This document shows positions 10,185-19,269 of a DNA stretch of 64,000 nt, piece after piece. The position numbers were made by a program, and so were the translations under genes. Each line of letters starts with the position of its first letter. The stretch's first letter is position 1. The notes below the pieces were generated by a model. The model saw only the letters and a list, made by a program, of their open reading frames with translations, did not search any database and had not been told where the DNA came from. This DNA is from an uncultured Ruminiclostridium sp. (GTDB lineage: Bacteria > Bacillota > Clostridia > Oscillospirales > Ruminococcaceae): the NCBI GenBank assembly GCA_947624435.1, contig CANQKE010000006.1, positions 1 through 64,000 of the forward strand, read 5' to 3'.

Positions 10185-12998
10185 ATGAAGAAAAAGCATA
10201 AGCTGTCCGGTAAAATATTCCGGTGGATGTGTGTGGTAGTAGGCGGTTCGCTGCTGCTGGTAAGCGCGCTGAATATATTTATCAGCTATACCTTCCTTAA
10301 CAGCGCATTGGAAAACGAGATGGCGGAGGTAGACGCCACCGCGGCAAACATCATCTCAAACCAGCTTTCCAGCGTGGTGGAAATGGTAAACCAGATAGCC
10401 TCCGATTCCAATATACAGGATATAGACGACAGCTCCGCGGTACGCTCAAAGATAATCGTGGCGATGAAGACTTACGACATTTATCCGGCATTGTACGCGG
10501 TGAATATGTCCGCTGAATGTATAAACGATCCCGACAAGGATTTCAGCGAAAACGAGTATTACAAAAACACCTCCAAGACCGGTGAGATATCTATAAGTCC
10601 GGTATATTATTCCGACGAATTTCAAAAGACGGTCATAGAGATATACACCCCGATAATCACCAACGACCTGCATAAGATAAGAGTCGGCGTATTCTGCGCG
10701 GTAGTGGATATCAAGGTATTCTCCGACGTGGTAGGACAGATAACCATCGGAGAAAGCGGCTACGCTATGGTGATCGACAGTCACGGCACGGTGATAGGTC
10801 ACCCGAATCCCGACGTTATAGACCAGAGGATAAATTATATCACGATGGCGCAGTCAAACTATGCGTTCTCCAGTATAGCAGAGGTATTAAAACATGCGAT
10901 AAGCGGCAATGAACAGCAGACCGCAGCCGGTCAGACCGAAAGCGGCGCGCAGGATACCGAGGCGGATATAGAAGCACGCTCCGGATTCGGTCAGGCGGTA
11001 TTGGACGGCGTAAACAAATTCTTATACTACACGCCTATAGAGGATACCGACGGCTGGAGCTGCGTGCTGGTAGCTACTCCGTCGGAGCATACCGGAAAGA
11101 TATACCTTTCTGTTATCATCAGCGCGACAGTGGCGATAATCTGCTTTGTTATCTCTATAATAGTCATACTCGGCATAATCAAGCGCATGATACTGCCGGT
11201 CACCAAGTGCTCCGAAAGATTGATACAATTATCGGAGGGCAACCTGCACCAAGAGCCGTTTAATACCGAGGGCATGGATAACGAAATAGGAGAGCTCGGC
11301 AACAGCACCAACCTTATTTCCGAGCGGCTCAATGCGATAATCGGCGATATCGATAAGCTGCTGACCGCGTTCGGCGAGGGCGATCTGTCGTTCCGTCCGG
11401 CGGACGTATATCTCGGCGACTTCTCACCGCTGCGGGATTCCTACGCAAGGATACAGCTTTCACTCAATACCGCGATGGACAACATAAAGAGAGCGGGACG
11501 CGAGGTCTCCGCAGGTTCGGAACAGGTATCCGACGCGGCGGGGAACATGTCCTACGGCGCGGCTAAACAGGCGGCTTCGGTACAGCAGCTTTCCGCTTCG
11601 ATAACCGAGATAGCCGACAAGGTAAACAAGAACGCCGAACGTGCTAACAACGCGGCGGACAGCTCCGGTAGGGCGAAGATGCTGGTCGCTTCCGGCAACG
11701 AGCAGATGCACCTGCTGCTTGAGGCGATGAATCAGATACAGGAATCCTCCTCGCGCATCGCAAGCATAACCAGAACGATAGAGGATATCTCGTTCCAGAC
11801 CAACATATTAGCGCTCAATGCCGCGGTAGAGGCGGCGAGAGCGGGAGAGGCCGGCAAGGGCTTTGCGGTAGTAGCGGACGAGGTAAGACTGCTCGCAAGC
11901 AAGGTCGCGGGAGCGGCAAGCGATACCACCGAGCTTATCGGCAATTCGATAAAATCCGTGGAAAACGGCACCGGACTTGCGGTAAAGACCTCTCATACTC
12001 TTGAAAATATCGTAAAGGCTACCGAGAATATCACAAAGCTGGTTACCGATATATCCGCCGCGTCCAACGAGCAGGCGGAATCACTGCGGCAGATAACCGC
12101 CGGAGTAGATCAGATATCCTCGGTAGTACAGACAAACACCGCTGTCGGAGAGGAATGTGCGGCGTCCGCGCAGCAGCTTTCTTCTCAGGCGGTAATACTG
12201 GAAAAGATGGTCGGCATGTTCAAGCTGGACAGAGAGCTGCTTGACAGTCAGAACGGCGGTTCTTCCTATAAGGAGAATATACCGTTTGAACAGCCCGACG
12301 AAACTGAAATTGATGAAAATATCGACGAATCTGTAGATGAGACCGCAGACGAAAACATAGAAGCTGTAGACGAGACCGCAGCTGCTCCTTTAGCTGACCA
12401 GCCCGCTCCTGTAGATGAATCAGAATCTGTTGAGCAAGAACCGGAAGAGCTTGTCCCTACAGATGATTTCGGTGTGCCGATACCGTCGGTCGAGGATTTC
12501 CCGGACAGAGCGCCTATTGTAGAGCAACCCGCGCAGGATTCCATTGAGAGCGTGCCTATCGCAAAACAGCCCGCGCAGGATATCGCCGAGAGCGTTCCCG
12601 TTGCAGAACAGTCCTCGCAGGATATCACCGAGAGCGTTCCCGTTGCAGAGCAACCCGCGCAGGATATCACCGAGAGCGTTCCCGTTGCAGAGCAACCCGC
12701 GCATACAAAACAGCCGGCACAACCGGGAATACCCACGGCGGCGGATTTTGCCGAGGCGGCGGTAGTAAGAGAAAAACCCGCTCCGGTAGAAAAACCCGCT
12801 CCGGTTGAGCAGCCCGCTCCGGCAGAGCAGCCCGCTCCGGCAGAGCGACCCGCTCCGGCAGAGTCTGTTAAGCCGAAAGAGCAGGAGCCGAAGGAAAAGC
12901 CCGGCGCGTTCAACGAGGGATTCGGCTGGGAAAGCAGCTATTTCGGCGCGGTGGACGATATAAAGGATTTTAAGGAAGACCCCGACGATAAATATTGA
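10185..12998 (+). CDS. Methyl-accepting chemotaxis protein with long disordered tail
   Basis: The 937-residue receptor has a first membrane helix (about 16-40), an extracellular double-Cache-type sensor (to about 304), a second helix (about 305-335) and a HAMP region. The long coiled-coil signalling domain has the conserved tip [20 protein letters not shown] and [10 protein letters not shown] (about residues 530-570). Beyond about residue 690 comes an acidic Pro/Gln-rich tail of nearly 250 residues with four or five copies of a unit like [13 protein letters not shown], ending in an acidic [11 protein letters not shown] segment. It probably couples an external ligand to CheA/CheW. Start is uncertain: AAAGGAG at 10152-10158 is too close to an in-frame GTG (10161) and 26 bases from this ATG, with a small hairpin between. 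No che genes are nearby. Confidence 0.92.
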   Translation: MKKKHKLSGKIFRWMCVVVGGSLLLVSALNIFISYTFLNSALENEMAEVDATAANIISNQLSSVVEMVNQIASDSNIQDIDDSSAVRSKIIVAMKTYDIYPALYAVNMSAECINDPDKDFSENEYYKNTSKTGEISISPVYYSDEFQKTVIEIYTPIITNDLHKIRVGVFCAVVDIKVFSDVVGQITIGESGYAMVIDSHGTVIGHPNPDVIDQRINYITMAQSNYAFSSIAEVLKHAISGNEQQTAAGQTESGAQDTEADIEARSGFGQAVLDGVNKFLYYTPIEDTDGWSCVLVATPSEHTGKIYLSVIISATVAIICFVISIIVILGIIKRMILPVTKCSERLIQLSEGNLHQEPFNTEGMDNEIGELGNSTNLISERLNAIIGDIDKLLTAFGEGDLSFRPADVYLGDFSPLRDSYARIQLSLNTAMDNIKRAGREVSAGSEQVSDAAGNMSYGAAKQAASVQQLSASITEIADKVNKNAERANNAADSSGRAKMLVASGNEQMHLLLEAMNQIQESSSRIASITRTIEDISFQTNILALNAAVEAARAGEAGKGFAVVADEVRLLASKVAGAASDTTELIGNSIKSVENGTGLAVKTSHTLENIVKATENITKLVTDISAASNEQAESLRQITAGVDQISSVVQTNTAVGEECAASAQQLSSQAVILEKMVGMFKLDRELLDSQNGGSSYKENIPFEQPDETEIDENIDESVDETADENIEAVDETAAAPLADQPAPVDESESVEQEPEELVPTDDFGVPIPSVEDFPDRAPIVEQPAQDSIESVPIAKQPAQDIAESVPVAEQSSQDITESVPVAEQPAQDITESVPVAEQPAHTKQPAQPGIPTAADFAEAAVVREKPAPVEKPAPVEQPAPAEQPAPAERPAPAESVKPKEQEPKEKPGAFNEGFGWESSYFGAVDDIKDFKEDPDDKY

Positions 12999-13009
12999 TA
13001 AAAAATGAT

Positions 13010-13057
13010 ATATTGCCCGATTTTTAAGCAGTTTATTGCTGGGTCGGGCAATATTTT
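13010..13057 (+). terminator. Nested hairpin terminator after the chemoreceptor
   Basis: An 11-bp stem (13010-13020 with 13044-13054) encloses a second small stem (AGCA...TGCT near 13027-13040) and is followed by a short T run. It separates the chemoreceptor from prmA. Confidence 0.65.
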
Positions 13058-13085
13058 CGGTCAGCGTTCTGAAAACGGAGGAAAT

Positions 13086-14057
13086 ATGAAATTCAAAAAG
13101 CTGGATATATATACAAAAAGCGACGCGGTGCAGGTGCTTATAATGCAGCTGTCGGAGCTGGGCATAACCGGATTTGAGATATATGACAAGGCGGATTTCG
13201 AGGAATTTGCCAAAGGCGGGGAATATCACTGGGATTACATCAGCGACAGCCTTTGCAAGGAAATGGAGAATATCAAAACTCATATTACCTGCTATGTCCA
13301 GCATAACGAGCAGGGCATGGAAATGCTGAATGCTGTATCCGGCGTGCTGGCTCAGTTAAGGGAGAACGACGGCGAGTTTTACGGAAGTTTAGAGCTTGTC
13401 GTTGACGAGGTAAACGAGGAGGACTGGGCTAACAACTGGAAGCAGTATTATAAACCGTTTACGGTGGGAGAAAGACTGCTGATAAAGCCGAGCTGGGAGA
13501 AAGTCGAGGATACTTTCGGCAGAAAGGTGCTGGAGATAGACCCCGCGTCCTCTTTCGGCACGGGGCAGCACCATACGACAAGGCTGGTATTGGAGCTGCT
13601 GGATAGGCTTATACACGGCGGAGAGCGCGTGTTGGACCTTGGCACGGGCAGCGGGATACTTGCGACGGCGGCGTTGCTGCTCGGCGCTGAGGAGGTCACG
13701 GCGACCGACGTTTTCTTAAACAGCGTAAAGACCGCGCAGGAAAACGCCGGAAAAAACGGCTTCGGCCTGGACAGGGTGAAAGTATTCTGCGGAAACGTCG
13801 CGGACGATGAGGAGCTCCGCGGTAAAATAGGCAACGGGTACGATGTTATAACCGCAAATATCGTTGCGGACGTTATAATAAGCATGTCGCCTTACTTTGC
13901 GGGATTTCTGAAGCCGGACGGCGTGCTGATAGTTTCCGGCATAATAACCGAACGGCTGGAGGAAACTCTTGCGGCGCTGAAGGAAAACGGCTTTGAAGTG
14001 ACCGAGCGGCAGGAAAAAGAGGACTGGAACGCGCTTACCCTGCGGCAAACAAAGTAA
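13086..14057 (+). CDS. prmA: Ribosomal protein L11 methyltransferase
   Basis: The 323-residue enzyme trimethylates ribosomal protein L11 using SAM. The N-terminal substrate-recognition domain (about 1-100) is followed by EEDWANNWKQYYKPF and a linker containing EIDPASSFGTGQHHTT. The SAM-binding motif VLDLGTGSGILATAALLLGA starts near residue 181, and the ANIVADVI motif (NPPY-like site) near 258. GGAGG six bases upstream fixes the start at 13086; an earlier in-frame ATG at 13005 would read through the terminator hairpin and is rejected. Length is slightly above the usual 290-315. Confidence 0.94.
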   Translation: MKFKKLDIYTKSDAVQVLIMQLSELGITGFEIYDKADFEEFAKGGEYHWDYISDSLCKEMENIKTHITCYVQHNEQGMEMLNAVSGVLAQLRENDGEFYGSLELVVDEVNEEDWANNWKQYYKPFTVGERLLIKPSWEKVEDTFGRKVLEIDPASSFGTGQHHTTRLVLELLDRLIHGGERVLDLGTGSGILATAALLLGAEEVTATDVFLNSVKTAQENAGKNGFGLDRVKVFCGNVADDEELRGKIGNGYDVITANIVADVIISMSPYFAGFLKPDGVLIVSGIITERLEETLAALKENGFEVTERQEKEDWNALTLRQTK

Positions 14058-14115
14058 CCTGTTCTCCGTTTTCGCCATATAATAAAAGAAAGAGTATGGC
14101 GAAAGGAGAATATAT

Positions 14116-14415
14116 ATGCTCGGTTGGATAAGCCTTTTTGTACCTATTTTTCTTGTTATCTGCGGGATAATCGCCGTATTTAATACGGTGAGGGAGTTTT
14201 TCCTGCCGCCCGCTCCGGCAACATATATAAAGGCGGCGGACTGCGACGGTCTGGAATATCGGGTGCGCAGAGCGCTTTTAGGCAGCAGGGGCGACGTTGT
14301 AGTCATAATTCCCGCCCGCATGGTAAAAAACAGGGAATTTATACTTATATGCAAAGCGCTTATGCGGGACGAACCGCGGGTGCGGCTTTTGGAATATCAA
14401 AGGAAAGGACAATGA
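14116..14415 (+). CDS. Small single-pass membrane protein, unknown function
   Basis: The 99-residue protein has one N-terminal membrane helix (about residues 4-24, ISLFVPIFLVICGIIAVF) followed by a mostly hydrophilic, probably cytoplasmic domain with LEYRVRRAL and DVVVIIPAR. AAAGGAG precedes the ATG. Its stop is three bases before the recD2 start, so the two are coupled. No family recognised. Confidence 0.72.
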   Translation: MLGWISLFVPIFLVICGIIAVFNTVREFFLPPAPATYIKAADCDGLEYRVRRALLGSRGDVVVIIPARMVKNREFILICKALMRDEPRVRLLEYQRKGQ

Positions 14416-14418
14416 TTT

Positions 14419-16671
14419 TTGGAAAAATTTGAAAAACAGGACATATCGGCAGAGCTGTCCGGTTCGGTAGAAGGCGTAATATTCAAAAATCCGGAAAACG
14501 GCTACATTGTCCTGGAGCTGGGCAGCAACGAGGGGCTTGTCACCGTCGTGGGAGTATTGGGCGATATCTGCGAGGGAGAGCGGCTGGAGCTGCGCGGAGG
14601 CTGGATAAACAGCGCGCGTTACGGCAGACAGTTCAAGGCGGTGCTGTGCGAACGCTCCATGCCGTCTACACCGGAGGAGATAACCGCTTATCTCGGCTCG
14701 GGCGTGATAAAAGGGCTAGGCCCGTCGCTTGCAAAGAGGATAGTAAAACAGTTCGGCGAGGAAACGCTGGATATAATAGACAACGACTGTATGCGTCTTA
14801 CCGACGTTAAAGGCATAAGCGCGGATAAAGCGCTGTATATCGGTAATGAATACCACAAGATAACCGGAGTAAACGAGGTGATAAAATTCCTCGGCAATTA
14901 CGACCTCGGTCCTGCTCACGCGGTCAGTATCTGGGCAAAATACGAGTACGACAGCATAGACAGTATCAAAAGGAACCCATACATACTATGTGAAAAGGGG
15001 ATAGAGATAAACTTTTTTCAGATAGACAGGATCGCGGCGGATCTGGGATTTGACGCGGAAAATGTAAACCGCGTCCGCGCGGGGATAATATATACTTTAA
15101 GGGAAAACGCGTTCGCCGGACATACCTGCCTGCCGAGGGATAAGCTGCAAATGTCGGTCTGTGATAACCTCGGAGTGGAGCGCAAAAAGTTCAATTCCTG
15201 CCTGAAAGACTGTCTGGACTATGAAGAGATCGTCAGCGTCGAGATAGCGGGCAAGGAGTTTATTTATCTGCCGGAATATTATCAGGCGGAGGACTATATC
15301 ACCAAAAAGCTCGCGTTCATGCTGAAAACCTCCGCGCAGTACGAAAAGGATTATTCCAAAGAGATACACGGCGTGGAATTTTCCGAGAATATAAAGTATG
15401 AACAGCTTCAGCGCGCCGCGATAAGCGCGTGTCTTACCGGCAGTGTGTTTATCCTGACCGGAGGTCCCGGAACAGGTAAGACCACCACGCTCAACGGCGT
15501 GATACAGATACTTAAAGGCATGGGAAAGCGTATACTGCTGTGTGCGCCGACCGGACGCGCCGCTAAGCGCATGACCGACCTTACCGGAGAGCCGGCGCGC
15601 ACGATACACCGCTTGCTTGAGGTGGATTTTACCGCGGCGGGCGAGCTTAAATTCAAGCGCAACGAAGATAATCCCCTGCCGGCGGACGTCGTGATAGCGG
15701 ACGAAATGTCGATGGTGGACGTGCTGCTGATGGAAAGCCTTGTCAGGGCGATAAAGCCGGAATCGAAATTTATCATGGTGGGCGACAGCAACCAGCTCCC
15801 CTCGGTGGGAGCGGGCAACGTGCTGAGAGACCTTATAAATTCCCACCGGATACCCACCGTCGAGCTTACCGAGATATTCCGTCAGGCGGCGAGCAGCCTG
15901 ATAGTAACTAACGCCCACCGGATAGTAAGGGGCGAATATCCCGACCTAAACGACCGTACCAACGACTTTTTCTTTATGAAATGCCAGGACGAGGGGAAGA
16001 TAGCAAGGCTGGTAGTGCAGCTTGCGCAAACGCGGCTTCCGACTACTTACGGCTACTCCCCGATAGACGATATACAGGTGCTTTGCCCCACGAAAATGGG
16101 TCCGGCAGGCACGGCGGAGCTTAACCGACAGTTACAGTCGGCGCTGAACCCGCCGTCACGAAATAAGCCGGAGCTTAAAAATTTCGATACGGTGTTTCGC
16201 GTCGGGGATAAGGTCATGCAGGTGAAAAACGACTACGACGTGCTTTGGAGGCGCGCCGGCGAAAAAGGCTCGGGTATCTTCAACGGGGATATCGGCGTTA
16301 TCCGCGAGGTGGACAGGTTTTCCCAGAACATCACGGTGGATTTTGAGGGCAGAGTGGCGATATACACCACGGAGATGCTGCGGCGGTTAGAACACGCCTA
16401 CGCCGTCACGATACATAAAAGTCAGGGCAGCGAGTACGAGGCGGTGATAATGCCGATAACGGGCTTTACAAAAAATCTGCTGTACAGAAATCTTTTGTAT
16501 ACCGGCGTTACCAGAGCGAAAAAGCTGCTTATCCTCATCGGCGCACAGGAGCATATAAAACAAATGGTGGATAACGATAAAAAGGTATTGCGTTATTCGC
16601 TCATGCGGCCGCTGCTGGAAATAGAAATGCGAAAAGCCGAAAAACAGAAAAACGCCGAAAATAACGAATAG
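14419..16671 (+). CDS. recD2: ATP-dependent RecD-like 5'-3' DNA helicase
   Basis: The 750-residue protein is a stand-alone RecD2-type superfamily 1B helicase. An N-terminal OB-like region (about 10-80) precedes helix-hairpin-helix segments (about 95-200: GVIKGLGPSLAKRIVKQFG, LTDVKGIS). Walker A is GGPGTGKTTT (about 349), Walker B is DEMSMVD (about 430), and the C-terminal motif is AVTIHKSQGSEYEAV (about 660). RecD2 proteins act in DNA repair outside RecBCD. The start is TTG at 14419, with AAAGGA ten bases upstream. The final G of its TAG stop is also the first base of the tRNA-like element at 16671. Confidence 0.95.
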   Translation: MEKFEKQDISAELSGSVEGVIFKNPENGYIVLELGSNEGLVTVVGVLGDICEGERLELRGGWINSARYGRQFKAVLCERSMPSTPEEITAYLGSGVIKGLGPSLAKRIVKQFGEETLDIIDNDCMRLTDVKGISADKALYIGNEYHKITGVNEVIKFLGNYDLGPAHAVSIWAKYEYDSIDSIKRNPYILCEKGIEINFFQIDRIAADLGFDAENVNRVRAGIIYTLRENAFAGHTCLPRDKLQMSVCDNLGVERKKFNSCLKDCLDYEEIVSVEIAGKEFIYLPEYYQAEDYITKKLAFMLKTSAQYEKDYSKEIHGVEFSENIKYEQLQRAAISACLTGSVFILTGGPGTGKTTTLNGVIQILKGMGKRILLCAPTGRAAKRMTDLTGEPARTIHRLLEVDFTAAGELKFKRNEDNPLPADVVIADEMSMVDVLLMESLVRAIKPESKFIMVGDSNQLPSVGAGNVLRDLINSHRIPTVELTEIFRQAASSLIVTNAHRIVRGEYPDLNDRTNDFFFMKCQDEGKIARLVVQLAQTRLPTTYGYSPIDDIQVLCPTKMGPAGTAELNRQLQSALNPPSRNKPELKNFDTVFRVGDKVMQVKNDYDVLWRRAGEKGSGIFNGDIGVIREVDRFSQNITVDFEGRVAIYTTEMLRRLEHAYAVTIHKSQGSEYEAVIMPITGFTKNLLYRNLLYTGVTRAKKLLILIGAQEHIKQMVDNDKKVLRYSLMRPLLEIEMRKAEKQKNAENNE

Positions 16672-16711
16672 GCATCGTCGTGAGGCGGCTCGGGTTCGAT
16701 TCCCGCATGCC
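16671..16711 (+). repeat. tRNA-like 41-nt element, copy A (no anticodon arm)
   Basis: The 41 bases fold as an acceptor-like stem of five bp (16671-16675 with 16707-16711), a D-arm-like stem of four bp (16677-16680 with 16686-16689) and a T-arm of four bp (16691-16694 with 16702-16705) with loop TTCGATT. No anticodon arm and no CCA are present. A near-identical copy lies at 27378-27418 on the minus strand. It sits between the recD2 stop and its terminator. Confidence 0.6.
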
Positions 16712-16723
16712 TAAGAATTTCAT

Positions 16724-16767
16724 AAACTACCGCAAATTAACGGATAAAATTTGCGGTAGTTTTTTTA
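16724..16767 (+). terminator. recD2 operon terminator
   Basis: A perfect 15-bp stem (16724-16738 with 16748-16762), nine-base loop and seven T. The following 16768-16960 holds no gene that I can support. Confidence 0.92.
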
Positions 16768-16918
16768 TTTTTTAAGAAAATACTAAATGCAAGGCGGGAA
16801 AGCTGAGATATGAAGATAACTAAAATACCCGAAATATTTTATTATAGACGTGCCGCGAAAAAGCTAAATGAAAGAATAGTGTATTTCTTGAAAAAAGTGG
16901 AAGCATAATCGGAAAACT

Positions 16919-16968
16919 TTGTGTGATTTGCTACAAAAAATCGCACAAATTAGGAATATTTTGTGTGT
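16919..16968 (+). promoter_or_regulatory. TTTGTGTG-type repeats upstream of surface-protein gene 1
   Basis: An inverted repeat TTTGTGTGAT / ATCGCACAAA (16919-16928 and 16939-16948) and a further TTGTGTG (16961-16967) lie just upstream of the -35. The second paralogue has TTTGTGTG at 18025-18032 in the same place. A shared regulator-binding site is plausible but unproven. Confidence 0.4.
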
Positions 16969-16978
16969 AATTTGTATA

Positions 16979-17007
16979 TTGCTTTTTTCGCCGTTTTAAG
17001 ATATACT
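16979..17007 (+). promoter_or_regulatory. Promoter of surface-protein gene 1
   Basis: TTGCTT (16979-16984) and TATACT (17002-17007) are separated by 17 bases; leader of about 70 bases. Confidence 0.75.
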
Positions 17008-17080
17008 AAAGTTAGCGTAGAATAGTCCGGTTATCCGGAAAAAACCACGTTAACCTAAAATTTTATGGAGGTAATTGAAC

Positions 17081-17893
17081 ATGAAGAAGTTCACCAAGGT
17101 TATCAGCTCTATAGCTGTAGCCTCAGCTCTTGCAGCAACTGTATGCGTTGCAGCAAGCGCAGAAAAAGCAGGTATTACTTTCCAGATGGCCGGAAACTAT
17201 GTATTCCGTGACACCATCGCTCAGGAAAAAGTAATCGTTTACGATCAGAATTATCTTAACGACAGCGGCGAAGTTGGTCAGTATCCCGATGTTGAAGATG
17301 ACATCTATGATCTGGACGGCACTTTCACCGATGTAGATATCACCGGTGACGGCACCTACACCGTAAGCGTTAATCAGCACGCTACCGCTAACATGACCGG
17401 CGACTCCAGCATTGGCTACAACATGGTTAAGCTGGCTACCAACATCGATACTGCTCAGTATCCCGACCTCAAGGTTACTATCAACAAGGTAACTATCGCA
17501 GGTCAGGAGCTCACTCCTACCACTACCGTATTCAGCGCAGCTGATGAGACTCTCCAGTGCGAGAAGCAGTCCGGTAAGTTTGATACCACTGATCTCGGAT
17601 TCACTGATACCGACCTCGTTATAAGCCTTATCAACACTTACGGCGATTCTGTTGTTGACGCTTCTCTTATCGACGCTGACGGCAACATCACCGTTGAGTT
17701 CACCGTTGAGGGTATGGGCGCAGCAGCAACTGAAGAGCCCGCAGCATCCGAAGAGCCCGCTGACACCGACGCTCCTACTACCGGCGACTCCAGCAAGCCC
17801 AGCACCAACACCGGCGCTGAGGGCATCGCTCTCGCAGCAGGTGTAGCAGTTCTGGCTACCGGCGCAGCGATCGTTGCTAAGAAAAGAAAGTAA
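17081..17893 (+). CDS. Secreted cell-surface protein 1 with sorting-like C-terminus
   Basis: The 270-residue protein has a Sec signal peptide (about residues 1-27, ending ASA) and an extracellular beta-rich domain (about 28-215). A Glu/Pro/Ala/Asp linker leads to a C-terminal anchor: KPSTNTG, a hydrophobic stretch of about 20 residues, then KKRK. That resembles an LPXTG-type sorting signal with a divergent motif, so covalent or membrane attachment at the surface is likely. GGAGG lies nine bases before the ATG at 17081. Codon use is strongly biased (GCT, CTC, GGC, ACC), as in highly expressed genes such as ilvC here. It is 50-60% like the next gene overall and almost identical in the last 110 residues. 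Domain function not recognised. Confidence 0.85.
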   Translation: MKKFTKVISSIAVASALAATVCVAASAEKAGITFQMAGNYVFRDTIAQEKVIVYDQNYLNDSGEVGQYPDVEDDIYDLDGTFTDVDITGDGTYTVSVNQHATANMTGDSSIGYNMVKLATNIDTAQYPDLKVTINKVTIAGQELTPTTTVFSAADETLQCEKQSGKFDTTDLGFTDTDLVISLINTYGDSVVDASLIDADGNITVEFTVEGMGAAATEEPAASEEPADTDAPTTGDSSKPSTNTGAEGIALAAGVAVLATGAAIVAKKRK

Positions 17894-17921
17894 TTAATAG
17901 GTATTAATTTACCGAAATAAA

Positions 17922-17985
17922 ACACACCGGTTTCCCTGTTTTCAAAAAATGGATTTGAGAACGGGGGAGTTGGTGTGTCTTTTTT
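17922..17985 (+). terminator. Terminator of surface-protein gene 1
   Basis: ACACACC (17922-17928) pairs with GGTGTGT (17972-17978), with a further inner stem, followed by CTTTTTT. Confidence 0.75.
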
Positions 17986-18043
17986 GTGCAATTTTACCTA
18001 TTTTTGTACACAAAAAAGTCATAATTTGTGTGAATATTGTATA

Positions 18044-18072
18044 TTGAATTTTACCTCTGTTTCCGTTATACT
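18044..18072 (+). promoter_or_regulatory. Promoter of surface-protein gene 2
   Basis: TTGAAT (18044-18049) and TATACT (18067-18072) are separated by 17 bases. A palindrome TTTTGTACACAAAA lies at about 18002-18015 and TTTGTGTG at 18025-18032. Confidence 0.75.
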
Positions 18073-18138
18073 TAATCTAAGGTTATAAAATCTGTTGGAT
18101 TTTATACGAAAAACGCAGAAATTTGGAGGTAAATTTCA

Positions 18139-18975
18139 ATGAAAAAGGTTACAAAAGTAATCAGCGCGGCCGTTATAGCCGCAGCACTTACCGCCACCAT
18201 GGTGGCAGGCGCAAGCGCAGAGAAGGCGGGCGTCACATTCCAGACGGCAAACTGGATTTTCCGCAACACATTATTCCAGAGTAATGTTCTTGTGCCTGAT
18301 GAAGATTATTATGCGGATACCGGCGAAGAGCCTTTTATCGAGGCAAACGGTTATTTCTATAAGTTGGACGGTACTTTTAATGATGTTGAAATTACCGGCG
18401 ACGGCTCTTACACCGTTTCGGTTAAAGGTCACAGCATGGAGACAAAAAGCGGCGATTCGGCTGTGGGATATAACATGGTCAAGTTAGCTACCAACATTGA
18501 TCCTACTAAGTACCCCGACCTCAAAATAACCATTGATAAGGTGACCATCGCAGGTCAGGAGCTTACTCCTACCACCAGCGAGTTTACCGGCGAAAATCTC
18601 CCCACCGAGCCTTTCGCTTCGAATGACTCGTTTATGGATCAAGATGTTGATTCGCCTTCAGCCCCGGTTACTATAAGCATGATAAACATCTGGGGCGACA
18701 CTATCGTTGACGCAGCTCTTATAGACGCTAACGGCGACATCTCTATTGACTTCACCGTTGAGGGTATGGGCGCAGCAGCAGCTGAAGAGCCCGCAGCATC
18801 CGAAGAGCCCGCTGACACCGACGCTCCTGCAACCGACGCTCCCGCAACCGACGCTCCTACCACCGGCGACTCCAGCAAGCCCAGCACCAACACCGGCGCT
18901 GAGGGTATCGCTCTTGCAGCAGGTGTAGCAGTTCTGGCTACTGGCGCGGCTATCGTTGCTAAGAAGAGAAAGTAA
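18139..18975 (+). CDS. Secreted cell-surface protein 2, paralogue of the preceding gene
   Basis: This 278-residue protein repeats the design of the gene at 17081: signal peptide ending ASAEKAG, the same extracellular domain (VTFQTANWIFRNTL, LDGTFNDVEITGDGSYTVSV, VGYNMVKLATNI, VTIAGQELTPTT), a linker with three DAPATDAP-type units, and the C-terminal KPSTNTG anchor with KKRK. GGAGG precedes the ATG. The middle of the domain differs more than the ends, while the last roughly 200 bases are about 95% identical in DNA, suggesting recent duplication or gene conversion. Each paralogue has its own promoter and terminator, so they can be expressed separately. Confidence 0.85.
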   Translation: MKKVTKVISAAVIAAALTATMVAGASAEKAGVTFQTANWIFRNTLFQSNVLVPDEDYYADTGEEPFIEANGYFYKLDGTFNDVEITGDGSYTVSVKGHSMETKSGDSAVGYNMVKLATNIDPTKYPDLKITIDKVTIAGQELTPTTSEFTGENLPTEPFASNDSFMDQDVDSPSAPVTISMINIWGDTIVDAALIDANGDISIDFTVEGMGAAAAEEPAASEEPADTDAPATDAPATDAPTTGDSSKPSTNTGAEGIALAAGVAVLATGAAIVAKKRK

Positions 18976-19007
18976 TAAAAGCTTGGTTTTATGAATCGAT
19001 AATGTTG

Positions 19008-19044
19008 AATCTCCCGTGTTCTTACGAATGCGGGAGATTTTTTG
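19008..19044 (+). terminator. Terminator of surface-protein gene 2 (left copy of a duplicated hairpin)
   Basis: A nine-bp stem (19008-19016 with 19031-19039) is followed by six T. The 33-base core at 19010-19042 recurs at 19237-19269 with one difference. Confidence 0.88.
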
Positions 19045-19269
19045 TTATAGAAAAAGTTTTCAAAAGCCGGAAGGAAAGAGGTGTATGAGGGGAAAACCAT
19101 CAGGGTTTTCACCCTCATTAGTGATAAGTGCCGCTCGCAGAGCGGCAAAAATGTTCAAGTATGTACTGACATACTTGAACATTTTTTGGTCAGCTTGTCG
19201 AAAAATCCGACCATAGGGAGGTTTTTCGACAAGCTGTCTCCCGTGTTCTTATGAATGCGGGAGATTTTT
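19010..19269 (+). repeat. Insertion of four hairpins between duplicated terminators
   Basis: Direct repeats at 19010-19042 and 19237-19269 (32 of 33 bases identical) flank about 194 bases. These hold four hairpins: 19085-19098 with 19104-19118; 19130-19135 with 19141-19146; a perfect 16-bp stem 19149-19164 with 19169-19184 ending in T; and a perfect 15-bp stem 19191-19205 with 19222-19236. Almost every base is in a stem. The arrangement suggests a small non-coding element inserted in, or duplicating, the terminator of surface-protein gene 2. Confidence 0.6.

Noticed and set aside
14116-14415. Frameshifted piece of prmA or recD2
   Set aside because: It has its own ribosome site, a clean membrane helix and normal spacing, so it is kept as an independent small gene.
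16671-16711. Functional tRNA gene
   Set aside because: There is no anticodon arm, the acceptor has only five pairs and CCA is absent.
19085-19216. A 43-codon frame with an AAGAGG-like site in the hairpin array
   Set aside because: Every part lies in strong stems of the repeat block; composition follows the hairpins and no family is recognised.
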